Shown here: positions 5,285-10,530 of the stretch, piece after piece
How the letters are laid out: each line of letters opens with the position of its first letter
How positions within the stretch are numbered: position 1 is the first letter of the stretch
Origin: Limosilactobacillus antri DSM 16041
GTDB taxonomy: Bacteria; Bacillota; Bacilli; Lactobacillales; Lactobacillaceae
Assembly: GCF_000160835.1 (NCBI RefSeq)
Contig: NZ_GG700740.1
Location: 1-11,031, forward strand
Direction: 5' to 3'
Length of the DNA: 11,031 nucleotides
The notes under the pieces: model-generated
What the model was told of the DNA's origin: nothing
The model's database searches: none
What the model saw: only the letters and a program-made list of their open reading frames with translations
Made by a program: the position numbers and the translations under genes

Positions 5285-5383
5285 ATGCACGACATAATCA
5301 GTCATCTATTACACTATCTATCACAATTATCCCTCGTGGTAATTCCCGTTTACTTGGCGTATTGGTTGAACCAACGTAAGTGA
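5285..5383 (+). CDS. Fst/par-like type I toxin peptide, 32 residues
   Basis: A short hydrophobic peptide starting MHDIISHLLHYLSQ, followed by a membrane-spanning stretch with the proline and Trp-Leu ending of Fst-like toxins (VIPVYLAYWLNQRK). Fst toxins insert in the cytoplasmic membrane and kill plasmid-free cells. Here only five residues separate the proline from WL, fewer than in the usual P-x3-G-x8-WL pattern, and the glycine is absent, so it is a short or divergent member. Expression signals are strong: GGGAGGTGAG (5271-5280) five bases before ATG. The mRNA is highly structured: CTATCTATCAC (5314-5324) is complementary to GTGATAGATAG (5380-5390) across the coding region. The architecture with a convergent antisense RNA, a direct repeat and a bidirectional terminator is what makes the call convincing. 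Confidence 0.75.
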   Translation: MHDIISHLLHYLSQLSLVVIPVYLAYWLNQRK

Positions 5384-5414
5384 TAGATAGGTAATTGTGA
5401 CAGCATTCAACCCA

Positions 5415-5457
5415 CAAAAAAAGCTCCCTTGCTACGGCCATAGCTTGGGGGCTTTTG
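5415..5457. terminator. Bidirectional terminator shared by toxin mRNA and antitoxin RNA
   Basis: AAGCTCCCTTGCTA (5421-5434) and TAGCTTGGGGGCTT (5441-5454) pair with two central mismatches and one G-T pair around CGGCCA. Plus-strand transcripts meet TTTT and minus-strand transcripts meet seven T residues. Shared terminators of this type are the hallmark of par/Fst loci. Confidence 0.85.
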
Positions 5458-5498
5458 TGTTGGTGGTACTCAACGCACGACCAACAATCATCTATTAC
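5418..5498 (-). ncRNA. RNA II-like antitoxin RNA of the par-like locus
   Basis: The minus-strand promoter is TGTTATAAT (complement of 5505-5513), an extended -10 box, giving a start near 5498, at the direct repeat. The RNA of about 80 nt ends in the bidirectional terminator. It overlaps the toxin mRNA at the terminator and carries GTGTAATAGATGA, complementary to toxin codons 6-10. It should repress toxin translation by pairing. Boundaries are predicted, not measured. Confidence 0.7.
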
Positions 5499-5538
5499 AC
5501 CTGTATTATAACATGGATCTAAACAAGGGGCATCTCAT

Positions 5539-6126
5539 ATGAAACAACTAGTACTACCCATCAAAGATACCAACGTCCTCCACGAAGTTGAAGAGACTCT
5601 ACTCCATAATTTCCGCGAAGGACGCCGTAATTACACAATCTTTCAAGTTGGCAAGGCCACCCTGCTTCGCGTGAGTGATGTATTGGCTCTCAGACGCAAC
5701 GAAATCTATGAAAGTGATGGAACTATCAGGAAAAATGCTTATATTCGGGATAAAAAAACCGGAAAGCCTAATGTTTTGTACCTTAAACCAGTAAAACAGG
5801 ACTTAAACGACTATTTTAACTGGCTAAACGAGCAAAACATTCAATCCGAATGGCTTTTCCCTTCCTCACGGGACCATTCTCGGCATATTACAGAAAAGCA
5901 GTTTTACAAAATAATGGCTAAAACTGGCGATTTATTAGGAATTAACTACCTTGGGACCCACAGCATGAGAAAGACGGGTGCCTACCGTGTTTACACGCAA
6001 ACCCATTACAATATTGGCCTGGTGATGAGCCTTTTAAACCATACCTCTGAAGCCATGACCCTAAAATATCTGGGATTAGACCAGGTTAGCCGTGAAAAGA
6101 TGCTCGATGAAGTTAAGTTTGATTAA
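5539..6126 (+). CDS. Small tyrosine recombinase (catalytic domain only)
   Basis: A 195-residue site-specific recombinase of the phage integrase/XerC-XerD family. The catalytic set is visible: R44 in TLLRVSDVLAL, a beta-hairpin lysine (K73 or K76 in DKKTGKPN), H141-x-x-R144 in THSMRKTGAYR, H168 in LLNHTSEAMT, and the nucleophile Y177 in LKYLG. The usual N-terminal core-binding (SAM-like) domain is missing, as in other short plasmid recombinases of lactobacilli and staphylococci that probably resolve plasmid multimers. Ribosome binding site AAGGGG (5525-5530), eight bases from ATG. The antitoxin RNA promoter at 5505-5513 lies in its upstream region. Twenty bases after the stop is a 47-bp dyad (6147-6193) that may be its target site. 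All catalytic residues are present, so activity is likely. Confidence 0.88.
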   Translation: MKQLVLPIKDTNVLHEVEETLLHNFREGRRNYTIFQVGKATLLRVSDVLALRRNEIYESDGTIRKNAYIRDKKTGKPNVLYLKPVKQDLNDYFNWLNEQNIQSEWLFPSSRDHSRHITEKQFYKIMAKTGDLLGINYLGTHSMRKTGAYRVYTQTHYNIGLVMSLLNHTSEAMTLKYLGLDQVSREKMLDEVKFD

Positions 6127-6146
6127 GCAGTAACCCCACAATCTCA

Positions 6147-6193
6147 CTCGTTAATCAGGTTAGGTTTAGTCATAAACCGTTCTGATTAACGAG
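6147..6193. repeat. Double inverted repeat after the recombinase gene
   Basis: Outer arms CTCGTTAATCAG (6147-6158) and CTGATTAACGAG (6182-6193) are perfect; inside, GGTTT (6163-6167) and AAACC (6174-6178) pair again, around AGTCAT. No T-run follows, so a normal terminator is unlikely. The nested symmetry and location behind the recombinase make it a candidate recombination site, though the spacing differs from the 6-8 bp spacer of dif-type sites. Confidence 0.6.
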
Positions 6194-6224
6194 TCCAGCA
6201 AGCGGTAGCGCGGTAGTTTGCTTC

Positions 6225-6260
6225 TTTGTATTGCAATAGTATGGTATAATAACATACAAA
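6225..6260 (+). promoter_or_regulatory. dinJ-yafQ promoter with overlapping dyads
   Basis: TGGTATAAT (6242-6250) is an extended -10 box. It is bracketed by two nested dyads: TTTGTAT/ATACAAA (6225-6231, 6254-6260) and GTATG/CATAC (6239-6243, 6253-6257). A ribbon-helix-helix antitoxin bound here would cover the -10 box, which fits the autorepression known for DinJ-YafQ modules. Confidence 0.65.
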
Positions 6261-6274
6261 TAGAGGTGATTTAT

Positions 6275-6565
6275 ATGGAAACAACGCCAACAACTATTCG
6301 TCTTGACGATAAACTCAAGAAAGAACTAAACAAGGAATTAAAGTCCATGGGTCTAAGTATTAATGGGTACTTTAATCTAGCCGCTCGCCAATTAGTTATT
6401 CAAAAGAAAATCCCGTTTGATGTGTTAGCTGAACCAGATGAGCCAACAGAAGCCACTAAGAAAGCCTTAGTAACTGCTCAGGCGAAAGAACTAGGTATCA
6501 TTCCCGATGATTCTCCTAGCTTTGATAATGTAGATGAACTTAAAGATTATTTGGATAAGGAATAA
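6275..6565 (+). CDS. dinJ: RelB/DinJ-family antitoxin
   Basis: A 96-residue antitoxin of a type II module. The N-terminus TTIRLDDKLKKELNKELKSMGLSINGYFNLAARQLV (about 6-41) is a ribbon-helix-helix DNA-binding domain, followed by the family marker KKIPFDV (44-50) and a C-terminal half that wraps the toxin. The start at 6275 is chosen because of AGAGGTGA (6262-6269) and because the -10 box at 6245-6250 rules out the earlier in-frame TTG. The stop codon overlaps the toxin start by one base (TAATG), giving translational coupling. It probably represses its own promoter through the dyads at 6225-6260, more strongly in complex with YafQ. Confidence 0.9.
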   Translation: METTPTTIRLDDKLKKELNKELKSMGLSINGYFNLAARQLVIQKKIPFDVLAEPDEPTEATKKALVTAQAKELGIIPDDSPSFDNVDELKDYLDKE

Positions 6566-6873
6566 TGTATCAATTAAAAGTTGAACCCCAATTCAAGAAA
6601 GACTATCAAAGATTAAAATATCATCACCCCGAATTAATTGACGATCTCATGAATACCTTAAATCAGTTACACCTTAACGGAATTGTTAATGATGAGTACC
6701 GCCCTCATATCTTAAACAATCGTGGCGGTAACTATAACGGTAGCTATGAGTACCATTTATCTGATGGGAAAGTTGATGTGCTGGTAATTTATATGCCTCA
6801 CAAGACTAATCCATCAATTCGTTTAATTAGAGTGGGTAGCCATGATGAGTTATTTCATAGTTCGCTGAAATAA
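6565..6873 (+). CDS. yafQ: YafQ-family mRNA interferase toxin
   Basis: A 102-residue toxin of the RelE/ParE superfamily, YafQ branch, which cleaves mRNA on the ribosome. It starts YQLKVEPQFKKDYQRLK, typical of the fold, and ends with IRLIRVGSHDELF. Likely counterparts of the E. coli YafQ active-site residues are H48 (YRPHIL), H64 (YEYHLSDG), D71 (VDVLVIY), H93 and F97 (GSHDELF), so the protein looks functional. It overlaps the antitoxin gene by one base, the usual order of antitoxin then toxin. The module would stabilise the plasmid by post-segregational killing. RelE itself is less likely because of the GSHxxLF ending. Confidence 0.9.
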   Translation: MYQLKVEPQFKKDYQRLKYHHPELIDDLMNTLNQLHLNGIVNDEYRPHILNNRGGNYNGSYEYHLSDGKVDVLVIYMPHKTNPSIRLIRVGSHDELFHSSLK

Positions 6874-6899
6874 TTAACTAATTAAAAGAGGTTTTGCCT

Positions 6900-7298
6900 A
6901 TGATGTCTCCTAAATCAATCGCCCGTTGGCAAGAACTGAAAGCCAAGAAGTTAAGTGGCCGCACGGTTCCGGAAGATATGGAATATAAGAAATTACAGAT
7001 GAAGCATGACGCTGATGTTTTAGCCTTAAACGAACTAAAATGGAAAGCTGAATTAGCCGAAGCTATCATGCTTTCATCAATGAATAACAGCAATACTAAG
7101 TCTGTGTTAGATGATGTTATTCAATCCGAAATTGGCGAGGAACAGAAGCCATATTTCCGGAAAGATATTGCTGATTTTGTAACCGACTTTTTAGCTAAAG
7201 CTAAACAAGAATCAGTCACACAAAATCACAATCAGCCATTGGGAAATAGTCCGCTGAATGATAATAAGTTACCCAATGGCTCAAAACACAGCAACTAA
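6900..7298 (+). CDS. Unrecognised helical protein between yafQ and the mobilisation region
   Basis: A 132-residue soluble, probably mostly helical protein that I do not recognise. It begins MMSPKSIARWQELKAKKLSGRTVPEDMEYKK or one methionine later, is charged in its first 60 residues, and ends with a low-complexity tail rich in Asn, Gln and Ser (after about residue 108). There is no signal peptide, membrane segment or recognisable catalytic motif. Ribosome binding site AAAGAGG (6885-6891), eight bases before ATG 6900. It starts 26 bases after yafQ in the same direction and may be read from the same promoter. It ends 19 bases before a terminator and about 300 bases before the relaxase. Its place beside the oriT region makes an accessory mobilisation or partition role possible, but this is only positional inference. 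Confidence 0.75.
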   Translation: MMSPKSIARWQELKAKKLSGRTVPEDMEYKKLQMKHDADVLALNELKWKAELAEAIMLSSMNNSNTKSVLDDVIQSEIGEEQKPYFRKDIADFVTDFLAKAKQESVTQNHNQPLGNSPLNDNKLPNGSKHSN

Positions 7299-7354
7299 TT
7301 ATTGATGCTGTGTTGAATAAAATTCCCTTTGCCTAAAGGCATTGGGAATTTTTT
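7285..7354 (+). terminator. Hairpin over the stop codon and intrinsic terminator
   Basis: AACACAGCA (7285-7293) and TGCTGTGTT (7306-7314) form nine perfect pairs around the stop codon of the preceding gene. AAAATTCCC (7319-7327) then pairs with GGGAATTTT (7344-7352), with an inner TGCC/GGCA helix and a T-run to 7354. The second is a clear terminator for the dinJ-yafQ-downstream gene unit. Confidence 0.8.
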
Positions 7355-7362
7355 ATTTTGGC

Positions 7363-7450
7363 GTTACCTTTTAACGAAAAAGGTAACATTTAATTTTCAA
7401 ATGTAATCTTGAAAATTAAATCAATGGTTATTAGGAAATGTGTTCCTAAT
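7363..7450. repeat. Three consecutive perfect hairpins upstream of oriT
   Basis: GTTACCTTTT/AAAAGGTAAC (7363-7372, 7378-7387), then directly ATTTAATTTTCAA with its 13-base complement (7388-7400, 7409-7421), then ATTAGGAA/TTCCTAAT (7430-7437, 7443-7450). None has a T-run, so they are not terminators. They are packed side by side between the previous gene and the relaxase, with the palindrome at 7463-7506 next. Confidence 0.8.
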
Positions 7451-7462
7451 GCCCTCGGCGAG

Positions 7463-7506
7463 AGCTCCCTAGTCAAAATGGAGTACTCCATTTTGACTAG
7501 GGAGCT
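7463..7506. repeat. 44-bp perfect palindrome with no spacer
   Basis: The 22 bases from 7463 (AGCTCCCTAGTCAAAATGGA then GT) are followed directly by their exact reverse complement. Perfect palindromes of this size are usually unstable in replicating DNA, so retention suggests either a function as single-stranded DNA or RNA structure, or recent formation. It abuts the candidate oriT. Confidence 0.9.
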
Positions 7507-7536
7507 AGTATATTGGATAAACTACCCACTATACTA
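7506..7536 (-). other. oriT: Candidate origin of transfer (MobV type)
   Basis: TAGTATA (7506-7512) and TATACTA (7530-7536) are perfect seven-base arms. Read on the minus strand the right half gives TAGTATAGTGGGTAGTTTA, close to the nick region of pMV158-type plasmids (AGTATAGTGTG then TTATAC). By analogy the cut would follow TAGTGGG. It lies just upstream of the MobV-like relaxase and overlaps its promoter region, the arrangement known for mobM. The exact nick site is inference. Confidence 0.6.
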
Positions 7537-7547
7537 AATTGTCATCG

Positions 7548-7584
7548 TGATATAATTACTTATAGTAATATCAAACTACGGAGG
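7548..7584 (+). promoter_or_regulatory. Relaxase gene promoter and ribosome binding site
   Basis: TGATATAAT (7548-7556) is an extended -10 box; the -35 region is weak. ATTACT/AGTAAT (7555-7560, 7564-7569) forms a small dyad across the expected start point. CGGAGG at 7579-7584 is eight bases before the relaxase ATG. Being next to oriT, this promoter could be repressed by the relaxase itself. Confidence 0.65.
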
Positions 7585-7592
7585 CATTAATC

Positions 7593-9701
7593 ATGGCAAT
7601 TAAGTGTACCGTAACAACTGACTTACAAGCAAAAGATACTAATGGTTATTCTGGAATTCAAAAGCATGTAGAACATGACCAGAATATTAACCATTCCAAT
7701 AAAGATATTGTATTTAATGAAACTCAATTTAATGTATATGATGAATCAACTACTACTCGACAAGCTATTGATGATTGGAACGAACAGCACTTCCACGACT
7801 ATGTAGAACAACACGACCAACACCAACGAGAAAAAGGTCATGCTGAACGACAATTTGGCAGTGTGAAAAATTATCTTAAAAACAAGAAGAAAGCTACCGC
7901 CGTTTTAACAATTGGTAATATGGAAGTGCAAAGCCAATTGATGAAACAATTCTGTCCAAAAGATTCATATCAAGAAGAGAAACTACCGGACGGCACAACT
8001 CATTTGGTTTTCAAGCTTAAAGACGAAAATAACAAACCAATTCAAAATAATATTGCAGTTGCTAAACAATTTTATGGTTGTTTCAATCGAGCCTTAATTA
8101 AGGCCACTAACAACAATATCGGGTGGCCAGCAAATAAAGTTCATCAGCAACGCATTAATGTTGGTGATTACCTACATCGCGGCCGTTACGCAACCAACAA
8201 TGATGAAATGGGCATTTCACATATCCATTTTGAAGTAGCTACCTTTGGCATGACCCGAGGGGGTAAAAAACGGGCAGCACATGTCACTAATTCATTAAAC
8301 CAAGCCTTAGTAAGCCTTCATCAAGCTGTCACAGGCAAAACGGCTTCAGGCCGAGCAGCACTCAAATGGTATCGAGCTAATCTTGACCAGTTCGCCCTAA
8401 AATGCTTGGAGCAAGAATTACATAAGACCTACCAAGTCCCCAAAAATAAAAAAATCCTCGATTTTGAACGCAAAACCAAGGAAGATAAGACTATACAAAC
8501 AGGACTATCGATGGAGCAACTAAAGGCCCAACATCAAGAAATCGCTGACCATCAAAAGAAAGTCCAAAACCTTCAAGACCAAGCCAAAACATTGAATAAC
8601 CAAAATAACGATATGCAAGCACAAGTCAAAACCGTCACTAAAAATCTCAAGGACATCTATGAAGCCACCACAGGCCGCCAGGCAGTCGATAAAGACGGTA
8701 ATGACTTATCACCCCTCGAAATGGCTAAAGGCATTACAAGGGCTAATAGAGCTGCTCAGGACGATAAAGAAAAGGCGGAGCAAGCCAAGGCAACTGCTGA
8801 CCAAGAACGCCAGAAAGCTGAACAACAAAAAGCTCAACAAGAGCAACAACTGGCTACTCAACGCCAGCAACTCAAAGTCCTACAAGACCAACTAGACGAA
8901 GCTAATAACCAGCTCAAACGACGCAAACAACAACGAATCAAAAATGCCCAAAAAGAAATCGCCCAAAACAAGCTAACCAATGGCAATAACCAACCAATTA
9001 ATGTAACCGAAGATAACGTTGCTCAAATTGAACAAGAAATTGATAATTGGCGACAAGACCAGCAAGCCGAATGGACACAAGACAAAATAGATGCACAAAA
9101 TGAACTAGAGCAAATTAACCAACAACTCCTCAAGGCTCACAGTACCAAAGCTAACCTAGAAAGCACCAACCAAGAACTAACTAGGCAAAACACTCAACTA
9201 CAACAAAGCCAACAACTAATGAAAAACAACATCAACGGCTACAAAAACCAACTAGTTGATACAATTACCGAACACGACCCTAACCACAAAGTAGAACAAC
9301 AACTACTTAAACCAAATGAAGTACCGGAAGCAGTCATCACTACCAACGGCCGACAACAACACCTCCGGCAACCTCTAAAATACCTCATAGATGTTACTAC
9401 TCAAGTTCTCCAAAAGATTAAAACTACAGCAACCAACTTCATTAATCAGGTCACTAAAAGCTTATTGCCACCAGTTAATCCAAAAAAACCTATTCAACTT
9501 CAAAGCAGCTACGTAGATTTTTCAAAAATTCAAGCTTCACTACATAAGCCTAATGCTCAAAAAGAAATCCAACTAATGAACGACCCAATCATCAAACTTA
9601 AAAGAGCACTCCTAAGTGCAACCACTGACCAACTTCAAAAGACCAAAGAACAAACCCAAAAATCACTTAAACAACAAGTTGATGATGAGTGGGAACGCTA
9701 A
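7593..9701 (+). CDS. mob: MobV-like relaxase (Mob/Pre family), long coiled-coil form
   Basis: A 702-residue DNA relaxase that should nick oriT and lead the strand into a recipient when a helper provides the conjugation pore. The N-terminal domain resembles Mob/Pre proteins: GIQKHVEHDQNINHSNKDI (21-39) matches the KHNERxxxTHSNKDI motif of MobM, with H25 as the likely counterpart of its catalytic histidine. The metal-binding motif appears as NDEMGISHIHFEV (203-215), giving D204, E205, H210 and H212. Two family positions differ: R of HNER is H28, and the first His of HxDExxPHxH is Asn. Residues about 305-560 form a Gln/Ala/Lys-rich coiled coil, and a C-terminal domain follows (about 575-702). 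Total length well exceeds MobM. A candidate oriT lies 57 bases upstream. No second mob gene is evident. Confidence 0.82.
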   Translation: MAIKCTVTTDLQAKDTNGYSGIQKHVEHDQNINHSNKDIVFNETQFNVYDESTTTRQAIDDWNEQHFHDYVEQHDQHQREKGHAERQFGSVKNYLKNKKKATAVLTIGNMEVQSQLMKQFCPKDSYQEEKLPDGTTHLVFKLKDENNKPIQNNIAVAKQFYGCFNRALIKATNNNIGWPANKVHQQRINVGDYLHRGRYATNNDEMGISHIHFEVATFGMTRGGKKRAAHVTNSLNQALVSLHQAVTGKTASGRAALKWYRANLDQFALKCLEQELHKTYQVPKNKKILDFERKTKEDKTIQTGLSMEQLKAQHQEIADHQKKVQNLQDQAKTLNNQNNDMQAQVKTVTKNLKDIYEATTGRQAVDKDGNDLSPLEMAKGITRANRAAQDDKEKAEQAKATADQERQKAEQQKAQQEQQLATQRQQLKVLQDQLDEANNQLKRRKQQRIKNAQKEIAQNKLTNGNNQPINVTEDNVAQIEQEIDNWRQDQQAEWTQDKIDAQNELEQINQQLLKAHSTKANLESTNQELTRQNTQLQQSQQLMKNNINGYKNQLVDTITEHDPNHKVEQQLLKPNEVPEAVITTNGRQQHLRQPLKYLIDVTTQVLQKIKTTATNFINQVTKSLLPPVNPKKPIQLQSSYVDFSKIQASLHKPNAQKEIQLMNDPIIKLKRALLSATTDQLQKTKEQTQKSLKQQVDDEWER

Positions 9702-9982
9702 AACAAACCTCTTATTAAAAAAGAACGTACTTCACCTTAACTCCCCAGGAAGCAAGCTCCGCTTGCGCAGCCTTGCTCTCTCGAAACCTAGCCTATCTGT
9801 GGCTAAAAAGTTTCGAGAGAGTTCGCTCTCATTCAACCCATCGCTTATTTACTCAACCAACAACTTACGTTATTAGCTCAGCAAATAAGCAATGCAGACA
9901 GTTTAAGCGCACTCCGCCCTTGCCCCTAATATTCTTAGTGTTGATTTGTTCAATTGCTTACTTACTTTTCAGCAAAACATAG
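9685..9982 (+). pseudogene. Possible decayed small membrane protein gene after the relaxase
   Basis: Three protein-like stretches occur in different frames: MSGNAKTNLLLKKNVLHLNS from ATG 9685 (overlapping the relaxase end), QPIAYLLNQQLTLLAQQISN continuing ADSLSAL from 9834, and PPLPLIFLVLICSIAYLLFS ending KT and TAG at 9980-9982. The last two would join into a helix plus one membrane anchor if a frameshift near 9912 is assumed. Between the first and second lies a hairpin-rich insertion (about 9746-9830). No ribosome binding site precedes 9685. This may be a broken gene or chance. Confidence 0.25.
9776..9830. repeat. Large hairpin with an alternative TTCG hairpin
   Basis: CTCTCTCGAAAC (9776-9787) and GTTTCGAGAGAG (9810-9821) are exact 12-base arms, with inner TAGCC/GGCTA (9789-9793, 9801-9805). 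The right arm can instead fold with the next bases as GAGAG-TTCG-CTCTC (9817-9830), a stable tetraloop, so two folds are mutually exclusive. GCAAGC/GCTTGC (9752-9757, 9761-9766) precedes it. No T-run follows, so it is not an ordinary terminator. Confidence 0.75.
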
Positions 9983-10015
9983 GGAGAACACGAGAAAATC
10001 CCATGAATATTAGGG
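9924..10015. repeat. 11-bp inverted repeat spaced by 70 bases
   Basis: CCCTAATATTC (9924-9934) and GAATATTAGGG (10005-10015) are exact reverse complements. The left copy lies in the possible decayed gene, the right at the edge of the structured block that follows. It could mark an element boundary or form a long-range helix. Confidence 0.5.
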
Positions 10016-10190
10016 TTGTCCGTAGCATTTTCGAAGCTTCCAGCCACGTCTTTAGCCATATGCGATAATAGCAGGGTTTAGCATACCCATATTGTTAACT
10101 ACAAGTCTGGCGCGTCTCCAGACTCACGGACGCTTTCGGGATACTACCACGGTGCAGAGTCACTGCTTGCGAGTTTAACCGGTTGTGAAC
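10016..10190. other. Non-coding block with several helices, function unknown
   Basis: No convincing reading frame exists here. GTCCGT (10018-10023) pairs with ACGGAC (10126-10131), closing a domain that contains AGTCTGG/CCAGACT (10104-10110, 10118-10124) and GGGT/ACCC (10074-10077, 10085-10088). By eye the G+C content is higher than in the flanking DNA. This suggests a structured RNA or a replication-related site, but no promoter directly in front of it is clear and I do not recognise a family. Confidence 0.35.
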
Positions 10191-10226
10191 CAAAAGAAAA
10201 AGCCGACTAGATTAACTAGTCGACTT
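10191..10226 (-). terminator. Terminator hairpin, better on the minus strand
   Basis: AAGCCGACTAG (10200-10210) and CTAGTCGACTT (10216-10226) form 11 pairs with one mismatch. On the minus strand TTTTTCTTTT follows; on the plus strand only a weak T stretch. It implies a minus-strand transcript from the right, or it insulates the two sides. Confidence 0.65.
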
Positions 10227-10275
10227 TCATAGTTTTAAGGGTTTGATTTCACTGATATTTTTGTGTAGCTATATC

Positions 10276-10402
10276 TTGAAATATTAGTCTATTTCATCTA
10301 AAATTAATTATATTAAAGAAATAGACAACCCCGATTGACTACTGTAACTAGTTGATCGGTAGCTCGCTAAAGTACGCCAATACTTTAACGAGCTTTTTCT
10401 TT
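10276..10402 (+). ncRNA. Candidate small RNA unit upstream of the DUF536-like gene
   Basis: A good promoter, TTGAAA (10276-10281), 17-base spacer, TAAAAT (10299-10304), is followed about 90 bases later by a strong terminator: AGCTCGCTAAAGTA and TACTTTAACGAGCT (10361-10374, 10381-10394, one mismatch) with TTTTTCTTT. Between them CCGATTGACTA/TAGTTGATCGG (10331-10341, 10349-10359) makes a second hairpin with two G-T pairs. The unit holds no reading frame. A nine-base dyad GTCTATTTC/GAAATAGAC (10287-10295, 10318-10326) spans the promoter and may be a regulator site. It may be a plasmid regulatory RNA, though no target is identifiable in this window. Confidence 0.55.
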
Positions 10403-10508
10403 ACTCTGATTTATTTAATTATTGTTGGTAAACGAAAAACGCTTACGTGTCTAAGTATAACCGTAATTATCCTGAAATAGCAATAGTAATAATAATTATA
10501 TGCTAGAA

Positions 10509-10527
10509 TTAGCCTAAAGGAGGCTAA
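10509..10527 (+). promoter_or_regulatory. Hairpin holding the ribosome binding site of the DUF536-like gene
   Basis: TTAGCCT (10509-10515) and AGGCTAA (10521-10527) pair perfectly around AAAGG. The ribosome binding site AAAGGAGG (10516-10523) is half in the loop and half in the stem, and the start codon follows three bases after the hairpin. TGCTAGAAT just upstream (10501-10509) resembles an extended -10 box but is too close to the gene to serve it with a normal leader. The region 10403-10508 is AT-rich with nothing else clear. Confidence 0.6.
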
Positions 10528-10530
10528 AGC

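Larger units (their letters stand above)
5302..5500. repeat. 13-bp direct repeat of the par-like locus
   Basis: TCATCTATTACAC lies at 5302-5314 (toxin codons 6-10) and at 5488-5500 (5' end of the minus-strand antitoxin RNA). As with the DRa repeats of pAD1 par, it gives the two convergent RNAs a second patch of complementarity apart from the shared terminator. The listed span covers both copies. Confidence 0.8.

Noticed and set aside
6878..7093. A 71-codon reading frame on the minus strand
   Set aside because: It lies wholly opposite the 132-residue plus-strand gene, has no ribosome binding site and a Ser/Phe-rich composition typical of an antisense shadow.
7463..7506. The 44-bp palindrome as a transcription terminator
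   Set aside because: No T-run follows on either strand, and a good terminator already lies at 7319-7354.
8659..8895. A 78-codon plus-strand frame inside the relaxase
   Set aside because: It is the +1 shadow of the Gln/Lys-rich coiled-coil region, with no ribosome binding site.
9773..9982. A 69-codon frame taken as an intact gene
   Set aside because: Its first half crosses the 9776-9830 hairpin and is arginine-rich nonsense-like sequence, with no ribosome binding site; only the membrane-anchor end looks protein-like, so it is treated as part of a possible broken gene.
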